Assembly (NCBI GenBank): GCA_944321445.1
Contig: CALULJ010000015.1
Coordinates: 1 to 46,823 of the forward strand
Reading direction: 5' to 3'
Length of the DNA: 46,823 bases
From: an uncultured Collinsella sp.
Lineage (GTDB): Bacteria > Actinomycetota > Coriobacteriia > Coriobacteriales > Coriobacteriaceae
In this document: positions 1-9,224 of the stretch, piece after piece
Position numbering within the stretch: position 1 is the first letter of the stretch
Layout: each line of letters opens with the position of its first letter
The notes under the pieces: generated by a model
The model's input: the letters and a program-made list of their open reading frames with translations, nothing else
Databases searched by the model: none
Told to the model about the DNA's origin: nothing
Position numbers and translations under genes: made by a program

Positions 1-64
1 AAGCCGGCCAGCGCCGATGGTACTGCGGGGGAAGCCCGTGGGAGAGCAGGGCGCCGCTGACCGG
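1..64 (+). rRNA. rrf: 5S rRNA, 3' portion (5' end outside window)
   Basis: The first bases align by eye with the 3' half of bacterial 5S rRNA: the AGCGCCGATGGTACTG block is followed by a G-rich arm, the GGGAGAGCAGGG segment and the closing strand of helix I. The 5' half lies before the window, so only about 60 nt are present. The exact 3' end (about 62-65) is estimated from alignment with the E. coli molecule from memory. A strong terminator follows within 20 nt, so this is probably the end of an rrn operon. Confidence 0.85.
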
Positions 65-79
65 TGGACGGCGTTTCGT

Positions 80-122
80 ACGAAAGCCCGAAAGGTTACG
101 GCCTTTCGGGCTTTCGTCGTTT
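80..122 (+). terminator. Intrinsic terminator of the rRNA operon
   Basis: A perfect 16-bp stem (80-95 with 102-117) has a six-base loop and is followed by a short T-containing tail. It lies directly after the 5S rRNA end and before coaE, so it should end rRNA transcription. Confidence 0.8.
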
Positions 123-124
123 AT

Positions 125-162
125 GAGCCTCTATGCGCTTGCGCGGAGGCTCTTCTTGTTCT
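125..162 (+). terminator. Second tandem terminator hairpin
   Basis: A GAGCCTC/GAGGCTC stem (125-131 with 145-151) with an inner GCGC pair is followed by a T-rich run (TCTTCTTGTTCTTT). It sits only 8 bases after the first hairpin, a tandem arrangement common behind highly transcribed rRNA operons. Confidence 0.6.
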
Positions 163-222
163 TTCCCTGTCGACTGCCCTTTTGCCTTCATTGTCGGAGT
201 GGGTCGGGTAACAATACTCTCT

Positions 223-858
223 ATGTTTACGGTATTTATCATTGGCAACATCGCATCCGGTAAGTCGGCTGCGTCTCGATATCTTGAATCTGCGGGCGGC
301 CTGCGCATCGACCTCGATGAGCTTGCCAAGTCTCTCTACGTTCCTGGCTCAGATGTGGTACATGACATTGCCGCCACGTTCGGATGGGATGTCCTCGATG
401 CTCAGGGCGGCATTCGCCGTGATGTGCTGGCTCAGCGCGCCTTCGATACGCCTGATTCTTCCGAGCGGCTCAATCGTATCGTTTACCCGGCGCTCCTTCA
501 GCAGCTTTCCTATCGGCTCATTCCATCGGAATGTTGCTCGGTCATGGTCCCTAAGCATCCGTTTGCGGTCGTCGAGATCTCTGTTGCTCAATCCTTCCAG
601 GAGGCCTTTGATCTTGCCGATGAGGTCATTGCGATCACGGCTCCGTTGGAGATTCGGCGCCTACGTGCCATCGAGCGCGGCATGACGGGTGACGATTTCG
701 ATGCTCGCTCGGCGTGTCAGCCTTCTGAGGAAGAGCTCTGCGCCCTTGCGACCACCGTCATAGACAACTCTGATGGTAGCGATGCGTTGTTTGCCGCCTT
801 GGACGCCTGGCTCTCACGTCACGGTTTTTCGCAGGGCGGTGATGTCTCCCATGGGTAG
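223..858 (+). CDS. coaE: Dephospho-CoA kinase
   Basis: Phosphorylates the 3'-hydroxyl of dephospho-CoA with ATP, the last step of coenzyme A synthesis, in the cytosol. The 211-residue product opens with a P-loop (GNIASGKS, residues 8-15), followed by the LRIDLDELAK segment whose aspartates bind substrate and metal in this family. The length is close to the usual ~200. An in-frame ATG exists 90 bases upstream at 133, but those 30 residues lie inside the terminator hairpin region and precede the conserved N-terminus, so 223 is preferred; the Shine-Dalgarno sequence there is weak. The next gene overlaps its 3' end, and uvrB follows; coaE next to uvrB is a common actinobacterial arrangement. Confidence 0.88.
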   Translation: MFTVFIIGNIASGKSAASRYLESAGGLRIDLDELAKSLYVPGSDVVHDIAATFGWDVLDAQGGIRRDVLAQRAFDTPDSSERLNRIVYPALLQQLSYRLIPSECCSVMVPKHPFAVVEISVAQSFQEAFDLADEVIAITAPLEIRRLRAIERGMTGDDFDARSACQPSEEELCALATTVIDNSDGSDALFAALDAWLSRHGFSQGGDVSHG

Positions 859-1435
859 GCGCGTTCGCTTTTTAACATGGTTCCGTGTCATTCCAATGAT
901 CATCGTTGCCCTGTTCGGTGTGATTTCCTGGGGCTATGCGTTTGCTCCCGCCCCGCTGGTGAGGCTTGTGTATCCGCTTCGGTACGAGGAGTACATTCTT
1001 TCTTCGGCAACGAATCATGGTGTCGATCCCTATCTGGTCGCTGCGGTTATCGAGACGGAATCCGGTTGGGACCCTTCTGCACGCTCCCAACGAGGTGCCG
1101 TGGGCCTCATGCAGCTTCTCCCCGATACGGCGGACGACATGGTTCATAAGGGTATCGTCGACGGTGCGGTTGTGGATTCTTCGAACCTCACCGATCCGGC
1201 GACAAATATCGAGCTTGGCTGTTCGTACCTGTCGTATCTTATTTCCTACTTCAACGGCTCCACGGATCATGCGATTGCCGCGTACAATGCTGGTATGGGC
1301 AACGTGAATGATTGGTCCGAGACCGGCGAAGAGCTTGAGGATTCCATTGCGTTTCCCGAGACGCAGGCTTATCTTTCGCGCGTCACGACGGCACTCGCCC
1401 GATATCGGGAGTTGTATCCTGACGCATTCGCTTAG
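842..1435 (+). CDS. Membrane-anchored lytic transglycosylase (SLT domain)
   Basis: Predicted to cleave the MurNAc-GlcNAc bond of peptidoglycan outside the membrane, forming 1,6-anhydroMurNAc ends. One N-terminal hydrophobic segment (about residues 15-33) acts as anchor or signal. The goose-type lysozyme/SLT core follows: the ES motif in [14 protein letters not shown] contains the likely catalytic Glu (residue 73), then GAVGLMQL and the [12 protein letters not shown] motif. At 197 residues it is a minimal SLT protein. The start overlaps the end of coaE by 17 bases; a second ATG at 851, better spaced from AGGGCGG (833-839), is equally possible. It is translationally linked to coaE and lies 17 bases before uvrB. 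Confidence 0.82.
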   Translation: MSPMGRRVRFLTWFRVIPMIIVALFGVISWGYAFAPAPLVRLVYPLRYEEYILSSATNHGVDPYLVAAVIETESGWDPSARSQRGAVGLMQLLPDTADDMVHKGIVDGAVVDSSNLTDPATNIELGCSYLSYLISYFNGSTDHAIAAYNAGMGNVNDWSETGEELEDSIAFPETQAYLSRVTTALARYRELYPDAFA

Positions 1436-1452
1436 CACTTAGGAGGACGTCC

Positions 1453-3696
1453 ATGGCCGAATTCGAAGTCGAACGTGTTGGCGGCGAGCTTAAGCGATTC
1501 GGTCGGGCGGGGGAGGACGCCTCGTTTTCGGTTGTTTCACCCTATGAACCCTCGGGCGATCAACCTCAGGCAATCGCTTCGTTGGTCAAAGGTGTACAGG
1601 AGGGCGACCGCTATCAGGTGCTACTGGGCGTGACCGGTTCTGGCAAAACCTTTACCATGGCGAAAACCATTGAGGCGCTGGGCAAGCCCACGCTCGTCAT
1701 GGCGCCGAACAAGACCCTTGCCGCACAGCTGGCAAGCGAGCTCAAGGAGTTCTTCCCCCATAACGCCGTCGTTTATTTCGTTTCGTATTACGACTACTAT
1801 CAGCCCGAGGCATACGTTCCTGCCAGCGATACCTATATCGAGAAGGATTCTTCCATCAACGAAGAGGTGGAGATGCTGCGCCATCAGGCGACGGCATCGC
1901 TGCTGTCCCGCCGCGACGTCATCGTGGTCGCGTCCGTCTCGTGCATCTACGGCATCGGCAGCCCCGAGGACTATGCGGGGTTGGCACCGAACGTGGACAA
2001 GAAGGTCCCGCTTGAGCGTGACGACTTCATTCATGCGCTCATCGACATCCAGTACGACCGCAACGATTATGACCTGGCGCGCGGGACGTTTCGCGTGCGC
2101 GGCGACGTGGTCGATGTGTTCCCGCCCTATGCCGAGCACCCGCTGCGCTTCGAGTTCTTTGGTGATGAGGTCGAACTCATCGCCGAGATCGACGAGGTCA
2201 CCGGAGAGCTGCTGCGCGAGTATGACGCCATTCCCGTATGGCCCGCCTCGCACTACGTGACCGAGAAGCCTAAGGTGACGCACGCTCTCAAGACCATCGA
2301 GGAGGAGTGCGAGCAGCGTGTGGCCGAGCTCAAGGCGCAGGATAAACTGCTGGAGGCGCAGCGCTTGCAGCAACGCACCGACTACGATCTTGAGATGCTC
2401 GAGACCATGGGTTTCTGTACGGGCATCGAGAACTATTCGCGTCATCTGGACGGCCGCAAGCCGGGCGAGCCGCCGTTCACCCTCATCGACTACTTCCCCA
2501 AGGACATGCTCTGCATCATCGACGAGAGCCATGTGACGGTGCCGCAGATTCGCGGCATGCATGAAGGCGATCGCTCGCGCAAGGTGACGCTCGTGGAGCA
2601 CGGCTTTCGCTTGCCCTCGGCGCTCGACAACCGCCCCTTGCGTTTCGATGAGTTCGAGGCGCGCATTCCGCAGTTCATCTACGTGAGCGCCACGCCGGGC
2701 GACTACGAGCTGCGCGTGAGCCAGAACAATGTGGAGCAGATCATTCGTCCCACCGGCCTGCTCGATCCCAAGATCGATGTTCGCCCCGTGCGCGGCCAGA
2801 TCGATGACTTGCTCGATGAGATTCGCATGCGCACGGCACGGAAAGAGCGCGTCCTCGTGACGACGCTCACCAAGCGCATGGCAGAGGATCTGACCGATCA
2901 CCTGCTGGATGCAGGCATCAAGGTCAACTATATGCACTCGGATACCGCGACGCTCGATCGTGTCGAGATTCTGCGCGATCTTCGTCAGGGAAAGATCGAC
3001 GTGCTCGTGGGCATCAACCTGCTGCGTGAGGGCCTGGACCTGCCCGAGGTCTCGCTTGTCGCCATCCTGGATGCTGACAAGGAGGGTTTCCTGCGCAACC
3101 GGCGCTCACTCATCCAGACCATTGGCCGTGCGGCGCGTAACGCCGATGGCGAGGTCATCATGTACGCGGACACGATCACCGATTCCATGCGCGAGGCGAT
3201 TGACGAGACGAATCGCCGTCGCGGCATCCAGATGGCGTTCAACGAGGAGCATGGGATCGAGCCCAAGACGGTGCGCAAGGCCATCAATGACATCTCGAGC
3301 TTCATTGCCGAAGCGACGGAGACTGTGGGTAAAAAAGATCGCAACCGCGGTGATTCCCTGGGACACGGCGCCTTCTTCACGCCCGCGGGCAGCGAGTCTG
3401 CAGACGTTTCCGATATGGACGAGACGACGGGTGTCCGGCTTGCCGACGAGCTCGCAAACCTGCCGGCCGACGAGCTCGCGCGCATCATTGCGACCATGGA
3501 GGAGGATATGCGCAGCGCTTCGGAGGCGATGGACTTCGAGGAGGCCGCGCGCCTGCGCGATGCGCTCGTGCACCTGAAGGCTGTCGTCGAGGGCGGCAGC
3601 GAGGAGGAGGTCATCGAGCGCCTGCGGAAAAACGCGCGTAAGGGCAGTGCGTTCGGCGGCGGACGCAAGCGTCAAGGGACGCGGTTCAAGCATTAG
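1453..3696 (+). CDS. uvrB: Excinuclease ABC subunit B
   Basis: Damage-verifying helicase-like subunit of nucleotide excision repair; it is loaded by UvrA and recruits UvrC. The 747-residue protein shows the Walker A motif GVTGSGKT (59-66), the aromatic beta-hairpin region with [12 protein letters not shown], helicase motifs DESH and SATPGDYE, the [14 protein letters not shown] motif VI, and a C-terminal UVR domain ([23 protein letters not shown]) for contact with UvrC. AGGAGG at 1441-1446 sits six bases before the ATG. It is the third gene of the coaE-slt-uvrB run. uvrA and uvrC are both in the same window, so all three subunits lie within 31 kb. Confidence 0.97.
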   Translation: MAEFEVERVGGELKRFGRAGEDASFSVVSPYEPSGDQPQAIASLVKGVQEGDRYQVLLGVTGSGKTFTMAKTIEALGKPTLVMAPNKTLAAQLASELKEFFPHNAVVYFVSYYDYYQPEAYVPASDTYIEKDSSINEEVEMLRHQATASLLSRRDVIVVASVSCIYGIGSPEDYAGLAPNVDKKVPLERDDFIHALIDIQYDRNDYDLARGTFRVRGDVVDVFPPYAEHPLRFEFFGDEVELIAEIDEVTGELLREYDAIPVWPASHYVTEKPKVTHALKTIEEECEQRVAELKAQDKLLEAQRLQQRTDYDLEMLETMGFCTGIENYSRHLDGRKPGEPPFTLIDYFPKDMLCIIDESHVTVPQIRGMHEGDRSRKVTLVEHGFRLPSALDNRPLRFDEFEARIPQFIYVSATPGDYELRVSQNNVEQIIRPTGLLDPKIDVRPVRGQIDDLLDEIRMRTARKERVLVTTLTKRMAEDLTDHLLDAGIKVNYMHSDTATLDRVEILRDLRQGKIDVLVGINLLREGLDLPEVSLVAILDADKEGFLRNRRSLIQTIGRAARNADGEVIMYADTITDSMREAIDETNRRRGIQMAFNEEHGIEPKTVRKAINDISSFIAEATETVGKKDRNRGDSLGHGAFFTPAGSESADVSDMDETTGVRLADELANLPADELARIIATMEEDMRSASEAMDFEEAARLRDALVHLKAVVEGGSEEEVIERLRKNARKGSAFGGGRKRQGTRFKH

Positions 3697-3752
3697 GCGG
3701 CTGCCTGCTCGAGGCTGTTGGGCTGCTGCAAGCAAAGGCGGCATGGGTGCGC

Positions 3753-3758
3753 TATACT
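3753..3758 (+). promoter_or_regulatory. Possible -10 box (TATACT) for the membrane protein gene
   Basis: TATACT lies 28 bases before the start codon at 3787 in the 90-bp gap after uvrB. No good -35 box is seen at the usual spacing, so this is a weak call. Confidence 0.3.
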
Positions 3759-3786
3759 CTCAACAGGTATTATTGGAGGGGAGCCT

Positions 3787-4386
3787 ATGAGACACCAGAC
3801 TGTCGCCTTGCTTGAGCGCACCAAGCAGCATCTGCTGGGCGCAAAGTGGAATCTGATCGTGATGGCCGCGTGCTGCTTCGCGCTTGCCGTCTATAACTTC
3901 GTCGTGCCTGCCACGGGCGTGCTGGGTATCGCGACCAGCGGCCTTGCGGGTGTTGTCGCCGCGCTGCCGTGGTTCGGTATCTTCGGCGGTGCGTTGGCGA
4001 TCGTGGGCTCGTTCGTCTCACGCAGCGTTTGGGTGCTGTCGTGGACCGAGGTTGTGCTCGATCTCATCATGTTCGTACTCGGCTTTTGGTACCTGTTCTT
4101 CCCGAGCGCTTTGGGCGACTATGCGACCGTCCTGACGTGCGTGGGCTTGTTCATTGCGTTCTATCTGGTGTGTGTCTCCATGGAGCAGGACCGCACGGGC
4201 GCTGGCCTGTGGCCCGTGTGCCTGGTTGTGGCTGCCGTGGTGGGCATCTTGGCGTTCGCCCTCATCATGAACTTCGCCGGTGCGGCTGGGGCACAGGGCG
4301 TCGTGTCGCTCATGCTCTTCATCGCCGGCTGGGGTTTTGTGTATGGTGCGGTGGCGCTGCAGAATGTGCGTGTTGGCATCGCGTAA
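3787..4386 (+). CDS. Six-pass integral membrane protein, HdeD/DUF308-like
   Basis: The 199-residue protein is almost entirely hydrophobic, with about six transmembrane helices arranged as three pairs, for example ALAVYNFVVPATGVLGI and FVLGFWYLFFPSALGDY. The repeated pattern of a helix ending in P and G, then a short turn, resembles the DUF308/HdeD family, but no function-specific residues are visible. GGAGGGG at 3775-3781 fixes the ATG at 3787. It stands alone between uvrB and a terminator. Its role is unknown; the family assignment is tentative. Confidence 0.7.
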   Translation: MRHQTVALLERTKQHLLGAKWNLIVMAACCFALAVYNFVVPATGVLGIATSGLAGVVAALPWFGIFGGALAIVGSFVSRSVWVLSWTEVVLDLIMFVLGFWYLFFPSALGDYATVLTCVGLFIAFYLVCVSMEQDRTGAGLWPVCLVVAAVVGILAFALIMNFAGAAGAQGVVSLMLFIAGWGFVYGAVALQNVRVGIA

Positions 4387-4418
4387 GTAAACTCTGGGAT
4401 TTGACATATGAAATGAGG

Positions 4419-4455
4419 CGAAGGCGGGATGCATGTCCCGCCTTCGTTTTGTTTT
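4419..4455 (+). terminator. Intrinsic terminator
   Basis: An 11-bp perfect stem (4419-4429 with 4436-4446) is followed by TTTTGTTTT. It ends the plus-strand membrane protein gene just before the convergent flavoprotein gene. Confidence 0.85.
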
Positions 4456-4481
4456 GGATGTTGAAAGCTTCCGGGGTGCTT

Positions 4482-6137
4482 TTACCTGAGGTCATCGATG
4501 AGGGATTGGGCGCAGCGGATACCGTCTGCGGCGGCGCTCATGATGCCGCCCGCATAGCCGGCGCCCTCGCCACAGGGGTAGAGGCCCTGTGCCCCCAGGG
4601 CATGGCAGGTGCGGTCGCGCACGACGGTCACAGGGGAGCTGGAGCGCGATTCTACACCCGTTAACACAGCTTCCGGGTCATCGTAGCCGCGGAGCTTCTT
4701 TCCGAGTGCGGGAATGCCCGCACGGAGCGTCTCGATAACGTGCGGGGGAAGCACGGAATCGAGCTTCGTCCAGGCAACGCCGAGCGGATAGGTAGGTTCG
4801 ATGCGCCCGGATCCCGTGCTGGGGCGGTTGTCCAGGAAGTCGCCGACGAGTTGCGCCGGTGCGCGGTAATCACCGCCTGCGAGCTCGAAAGCCGCTTTCT
4901 CGCAGCTTCGCTGCAGCTCAACGCCAGTGAGCGGGTCGTTGCCAGGAAGATCGGCGGGGGTGATGTTGACGAGCAGCGCCGCGTTGGCGTTGCGTCCGGC
5001 GCGCGCGTGCAGGCTCGCGCCGTTGACGACGACCCCGCCCTCTTCGGAGGCGGCGGCAACCACCTCTCCGCCTGGGCACATGCAGAAGGTGAAGAGGTTG
5101 CGTCCGTTGGGAAGGTGGGCAACCAGCTTGTAAGGCGCAGCGCCCAATGCGGGATGGCCTGCCGCCTCACCGTATTGGGCGCGGTCGATATCGCGCTGAA
5201 GGTGCTCGATGCGCACGCCCATCGCAAACGTCTTGCGTTCAAGGGCGAAGTTTCGGCGCTGCAACAGCGCAAAGACGTCGCGCGCGGAGTGGCCGCAGGC
5301 AAGGACAAGGTGAGTGACGGGAAGCCGCTCTTCTTCGACGGCGTTCGCGCCTTCGCGCGCTAGCGTCACGGCGCTCACGGCGCCCGTCGTATCGCGCTCG
5401 ATATCGGTGAGCCGGCAGCGGAAGCGCACCTCGCCGCCGAGTTCGACGATGCGCTCCACGATGTGGGTCACCACGTCCGGCAGGATATCGGACCCGATGT
5501 GGGGCTTGGCGTCCCACAGGATCTCGCGCGGGGCGCCCGCGTCGACAAGCGTCTGCAGAATCAGACGATGCGAGAGGCTCTTCGTGCCCGTGTTGAGCTT
5601 GCCGTCCGAGTACGTTCCGGCACCGCCCAGACCGAACTGTATGTTGCTCTGCGTGTCGAGCTGCCGCGTGCGGTGGAAGCGATCGATGGCGTGCTTGCGG
5701 CGTGCGGCGTCGTCTCCGCGCTCGATGAGCAGAGGAGCAAGTCCCGCCTCGGCGAGCGTGAGCGCAGCGAACAGGCCGGCGCATCCCGCGCCCACAACGA
5801 CCGGGCGCCGCTTGGGCAGACAGGCTGCAGGAAGGGGGCTCGGGAAGCAGACGGGCTCTTCTTCTACCAACTGGACGCGCGCGGTGTCTCGCTTGGACAG
5901 GCGGGTGAGAACGCTGCGTTCGAGGCCGGGCGTGCGCAGCGCTATGCGCGCGCTGGCGACGACGTGCACATTGCGCTTCTTGCGTGCATCCACCGACGTT
6001 TTGTGGAGTTGGACGCTCGTGATATCGCTCGCCTTGCACCGCAAGGTCCTCTGTGCCGCTTCGCGGCACGCATCCAGAAGCGATTGCTCGGTTATCGCGT
6101 CGTCCAGGGCGATGGGAATTTGGGAAATCTCGAGCAT
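4482..6137 (-). CDS. NAD(P)/FAD-dependent dehydrogenase of the COG2509 type
   Basis: A 551-residue flavoprotein. After an N-terminal ~100-residue domain, a dinucleotide-binding GAGCAGLFAALTLAEAG fold begins near residue 110, followed by the family pattern NIQFGLGGAGTYSDGKLNTG and a C-terminal GEGAGYAGGIMSAAADG motif that closes the FAD site. These match the uncharacterised FAD-dependent dehydrogenases of COG2509; the substrate is unknown. The start is set at 6137 because GGAAAGG lies just upstream and the sequence MLEISQIPIALDD is the natural N-terminus; the open frame extends further without family similarity. It is last in a minus-strand run mrp - HI0933-type flavoprotein - this gene, with 32 bases to the preceding one. 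Confidence 0.82.
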   Translation of the reverse strand: MLEISQIPIALDDAITEQSLLDACREAAQRTLRCKASDITSVQLHKTSVDARKKRNVHVVASARIALRTPGLERSVLTRLSKRDTARVQLVEEEPVCFPSPLPAACLPKRRPVVVGAGCAGLFAALTLAEAGLAPLLIERGDDAARRKHAIDRFHRTRQLDTQSNIQFGLGGAGTYSDGKLNTGTKSLSHRLILQTLVDAGAPREILWDAKPHIGSDILPDVVTHIVERIVELGGEVRFRCRLTDIERDTTGAVSAVTLAREGANAVEEERLPVTHLVLACGHSARDVFALLQRRNFALERKTFAMGVRIEHLQRDIDRAQYGEAAGHPALGAAPYKLVAHLPNGRNLFTFCMCPGGEVVAAASEEGGVVVNGASLHARAGRNANAALLVNITPADLPGNDPLTGVELQRSCEKAAFELAGGDYRAPAQLVGDFLDNRPSTGSGRIEPTYPLGVAWTKLDSVLPPHVIETLRAGIPALGKKLRGYDDPEAVLTGVESRSSSPVTVVRDRTCHALGAQGLYPCGEGAGYAGGIMSAAADGIRCAQSLIDDLR

Positions 6138-6169
6138 AGCGGGCCTTTCCGTATGGTGTTGGGGCGTGG

Positions 6170-7474
6170 CTAGCGAGCGGGCGATGCGCTCGCCGCGCGA
6201 ATGCCCGAGATCCATGCCCAGGCAAGGTTGTATCCGCCGCAATCGGCGTCCATGTCGAGCGCCTCTCCGCACGCGGAAAGCGCGGGCGCGATATCGGGCT
6301 CGACGCTCATGCTGGGTATATCGATGGCGTCGAAGGGGATGCCGCCGCGGCGCACCTGGGCGCTCGCGTGCTCGGTCGTTCCAAGGACCTCGAAGGGGAG
6401 ATGCTTGCAGGCGCGGGCGTACGATGCGCACGTGTGGCCGCCCGTGCGTTCGGCGATGTTAGCGATGTGGGCGCTGAGGTCGCCGTCAAACAGGCCGGTG
6501 AACCAGGCTGCAGCCATGTTTTCGGGGTCGCCGAAGGATTCGGCGCGGCGTGCGAACAGGGCGGCGAGCTCGTGCTCGCTATAGTTGGGGAACAGATCGA
6601 TTTCGACGGTGTCACCGGGTATGCAGCGACGGGAGAGGTCGAAGGCGACGATGCCCGAGAGTCCATATGCCCTGAAGAGGACCTCGCCGTCTTCCGTCCA
6701 GGTGCTCGCTCCGTTGCGCACGAGCGAGAGACGGCAGTCGACGCGCAGACCGTCGAGCCACCGAAGAACGGAGTCGCGCAGGCCTTCAGGGCAGCCGCCT
6801 TGTGCGGGGAGGCATGCGACCGGGCACAGCACGGGCTCCTCGGGAATGTGGGGAAGACCGAACAGCTCAGCCAGGTGTTCCGATGATCCTCCGCAGGCGA
6901 TGATGACGCGCCGAGCGAAAAGCGTCTCGCGCGCGCGTTCAGCGCGGCGAAGCTCTTTGCGCTGCGCGCGGATGAGCGCTTTGAATTCAAGGGGCTTTTT
7001 CGGCAGGGGCAGGGGCTTGGCGGGTCTCGAGACCTCGAGATTCCATATACCCTTGCTTTCATCGTAAGCGGCGCGTTCGACTTCGGTGCAGGTAAGTGCC
7101 TTGGTACCAGGGCGGAGCGCTGCCATGAGCAGTGCCTCGCGCACGGAGTCGGCGCGCTTGCTGTAGGGGTACAGACGGCCGTCAACCTCGCAGGTCATAA
7201 GGCCAAGCGAGTCGAAAAACGCCGCGAGCTCGGCTTCTGGCTGCTCACCCATGACCGTGCGGGCGATGTCGGGGTGCCGATAGCGCACGGGATCGAGATC
7301 TATGTTGGACAGGTTGCAGCGCCCGTTGCCGGTTGCCAGGATGGGGAGACCCATCTCGACATCGCGCTCGACGATGGCAACGCGCTGCCCCGCTCGCGCA
7401 GCAGAAACAGCGGCGGCGAGGCCTGAGGCACCGCCGCCGATGATTGCCACGTCGTATGTGGACTGTCCGGGCAC
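6170..7474 (-). CDS. HI0933/YhiN-type FAD-binding oxidoreductase
   Basis: A 434-residue flavoprotein with the Rossmann motif GGGASG (residues 13-18), then the family hallmark ATGNGRCNLSN near residues 48-58 and a C-terminal GGYNLAWAWISG segment, where HI0933-like proteins close the FAD site. The family includes YhiN and BaiN-like proteins, and some members are annotated as aminoacetone oxidases; the physiological substrate is not established. It starts with GTG immediately after the stop of mrp, with AGAGGA about 10 bases upstream inside mrp, so the two genes should be translationally coupled. Confidence 0.82.
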   Translation of the reverse strand: MPGQSTYDVAIIGGGASGLAAAVSAARAGQRVAIVERDVEMGLPILATGNGRCNLSNIDLDPVRYRHPDIARTVMGEQPEAELAAFFDSLGLMTCEVDGRLYPYSKRADSVREALLMAALRPGTKALTCTEVERAAYDESKGIWNLEVSRPAKPLPLPKKPLEFKALIRAQRKELRRAERARETLFARRVIIACGGSSEHLAELFGLPHIPEEPVLCPVACLPAQGGCPEGLRDSVLRWLDGLRVDCRLSLVRNGASTWTEDGEVLFRAYGLSGIVAFDLSRRCIPGDTVEIDLFPNYSEHELAALFARRAESFGDPENMAAAWFTGLFDGDLSAHIANIAERTGGHTCASYARACKHLPFEVLGTTEHASAQVRRGGIPFDAIDIPSMSVEPDIAPALSACGEALDMDADCGGYNLAWAWISGIRAASASPAR

Positions 7475-8323
7475 CTAGGCCTGGTCCTCTGCGGAAGCTT
7501 CGCCCTCATGAGGCTCGACGGCACGGCACGCGGCGAGCGCCAAGGGCAGGGTGCCCGCCTGGAGCTCGGTTTCGATGGTACCCGCGTCACAGGCGGCGGC
7601 GAGGGCGGGATCGATGGGCAGGCGATCGAGCACCGGCAGGTTGTAGGTTTCGGCGACCTGGTCGAGCTTGCTCGCACCGAAGATCTCGATGGCGCGGCCG
7701 CAATCGGGGCATTGCACGTAGCTCATGTTTTCCACGATGCCGAGCACCGGGACGTGCATCTTATCGGCCATGTTGACGGCCTTGGCGACGATCATGGAAA
7801 CCAGGTCCTGCGGGCTCGTGACGACGACGATGCCGTCGACCGGCAGCGACTGGAAGACGGTGAGCGCGACGTCACCGGTTCCCGGAGGCATATCGACCAG
7901 CAGGTAGTCGAGCGGGCCCCATGAGGTGTCGCTCCAGAACTGCTTGATGGCGCCAGCGATGACCGGACCGCGCCACAGTACGGGATCGGTTTCGTTTTGC
8001 AGCAGCAGATTGGACGACATCACCTTGATGCCGGTCGCGGAGATCTCGGGGAGCAGCAGCTTGCCCAGACCGTGGGCGCGTCGATCGCCCATGCCGAACA
8101 TGCGGGGGATGGAGGGGCCGGTGATATCGGCGTCCAGGATGCCGACCTTAGCACCGCCGCGGGCGAGCTCGACGGCGAGGGAGCCGGTGACGAGCGACTT
8201 GCCGACGCCCCCCTTGCCGGAAAGCACGGCAATGACGCGCTTGACCTCGGAAAGTTTGTTCTCTTCAAACTGCATCGGGGCGGTCTGGCCGCCGGCGGCC
8301 TGTGCGTGTTCACAAGAGGCCAT
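7475..8323 (-). CDS. mrp: Mrp/NBP35-type P-loop ATPase, Fe-S cluster carrier
   Basis: Predicted scaffold or carrier that delivers iron-sulfur clusters to apoproteins. The 282-residue protein has the deviant Walker A motif SGKGGVGKS (35-43), the DADITGPS Switch I region, DMPPGTGDV and the C-terminal cluster-binding CPDC pair (Cys205 and Cys208) used at the dimer interface. The start at 8323 is preceded by GAAAGGA; a longer frame upstream lacks family sequence. The N-terminus has only one extra Cys (residue 4), not the four-Cys domain of eukaryotic Nbp35. It is first in a minus-strand run with two flavoproteins, and the neighbouring locus encodes an Fe-S/siroheme enzyme that would need such clusters. 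Confidence 0.88.
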   Translation of the reverse strand: MASCEHAQAAGGQTAPMQFEENKLSEVKRVIAVLSGKGGVGKSLVTGSLAVELARGGAKVGILDADITGPSIPRMFGMGDRRAHGLGKLLLPEISATGIKVMSSNLLLQNETDPVLWRGPVIAGAIKQFWSDTSWGPLDYLLVDMPPGTGDVALTVFQSLPVDGIVVVTSPQDLVSMIVAKAVNMADKMHVPVLGIVENMSYVQCPDCGRAIEIFGASKLDQVAETYNLPVLDRLPIDPALAAACDAGTIETELQAGTLPLALAACRAVEPHEGEASAEDQA

Positions 8324-8429
8324 GGGAAGTCCTTTCACGTTGAGCCCGCTGCGCGAAGTGTGCGGCACCGGGCGTCGATGGTTGACATGGCTCCATTGTA
8401 CCCGTCCCGAGCGATACGCTTGTCGCATC

Positions 8430-8458
8430 TTGCAGAAAGAAAGCCTCTGCCTTATGGT
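8430..8458 (+). promoter_or_regulatory. Promoter of the toxin-antitoxin operon
   Basis: TTGCAG (8430-8435), a 17-base spacer and TATGGT (8453-8458) form a sigma-A-like promoter 30 bases before the antitoxin start. A perfect 14-bp palindrome follows immediately, as expected for autoregulation. Confidence 0.55.
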
Positions 8459-8472
8459 GTATACATGTATAC
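8459..8472. promoter_or_regulatory. Palindromic operator of the toxin-antitoxin operon
   Basis: GTATACATGTATAC is a perfect palindrome between the -10 box and the Shine-Dalgarno sequence (AAGGAGG, 8476-8482). Its place next to the promoter of an antitoxin with a predicted ribbon-helix-helix N-terminus suggests it is the site where the antitoxin, alone or with the toxin, represses its own operon. Confidence 0.5.
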
Positions 8473-8487
8473 GATAAGGAGGGAACC

Positions 8488-8769
8488 ATGGCTACCGCAG
8501 TTATCTCTGGCAGGGTCGATGCGCGACTGAAAGAGCGCGCCGACGCCTATCTTCGTGCAGCGGGAGTGACAGCAGGCGATGTGATCCGTGCGGTGTGGGA
8601 GCGCATCGCGCGCACAGGTGAGATTCCCGAAGAGTGGACCTCTGAGGTCACAGATGATGACGCGTTCGAGGGCTTCATGCGTTTTCGTTCGGAGCTACCT
8701 GCGGCAACATGGCTCTCGACGCTGTCGGAGGAGCAGATGCGGGACATGATTGCGAGCCGTTATGTATAG
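8488..8769 (+). CDS. RelB/DinJ-like antitoxin
   Basis: A 93-residue protein. The N-terminal MATAVISGRVDARLKERAD followed by AGVTAGDVIRAVWERIA fits the beta strand-helix-helix DNA-binding region of RelB/DinJ antitoxins. The acidic C-terminal half would wrap the toxin. It has a strong AAGGAGG ribosome site, its own promoter and palindrome, and overlaps the PIN gene by 8 bases. RelB/DinJ types usually pair with RelE/YafQ toxins, so pairing with a PIN ribonuclease is less usual. It is probably autoregulatory and neutralises the downstream toxin. Confidence 0.72.
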   Translation: MATAVISGRVDARLKERADAYLRAAGVTAGDVIRAVWERIARTGEIPEEWTSEVTDDDAFEGFMRFRSELPAATWLSTLSEEQMRDMIASRYV

Positions 8770-9193
8770 GCGCAGCGCGCATCGGGTTTTGTTCGACACG
8801 AATATCTTGCTGGACGCCGTATGCCGCGAGCGCCCGGAATCGGAAGAGGCCTGTCGCGTGCTGCGGAGGTGCAACGGTGAGGGAGACTTGGGCATGACCG
8901 CTGCCTCTTCGCTCAAAGACGCGTATTACGTTCTTGGCCGACAGTATGGCGAGCGGAATGCTCGTAAAGCGCTTGAATGGCTTATGGGCTTGCTTGTTAT
9001 CGCGCCGATGGGGGCGGAGGAATGCGAGCTGTCGATCCATTCGAACGAACCGGATTTCGAAGATGGGCTCATTCGCGCGTGTGCCGAGCTGAACGATGTC
9101 GATTTCATTCTTACGCGCGATGCCGCCGCATTTCGCGCCTCCACGGTCCGTGCCGTGTCCTGTGCGGAATACCTGGATATCTGTGGCGGATAA
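8762..9193 (+). CDS. PIN-domain ribonuclease toxin
   Basis: A 143-residue PIN-fold protein predicted to cleave RNA in a metal-dependent way. The first acidic residue lies in LFDTNILLD (Asp12), and the last conserved block is DFILTRDAAAF (Asp120), with further acidic residues in FEDGLIRACAE between. The ATG at 8762 overlaps the antitoxin stop by 8 bases, which couples translation. A TTG twelve bases upstream is a less likely start. A terminator follows within 32 bases, so the pair forms a closed two-gene unit. Confidence 0.82.
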   Translation: MYRRSAHRVLFDTNILLDAVCRERPESEEACRVLRRCNGEGDLGMTAASSLKDAYYVLGRQYGERNARKALEWLMGLLVIAPMGAEECELSIHSNEPDFEDGLIRACAELNDVDFILTRDAAAFRASTVRAVSCAEYLDICGG

Positions 9194-9224
9194 GGTTCAT
9201 ATGCAGGGGCGTTATGTTATGCAG

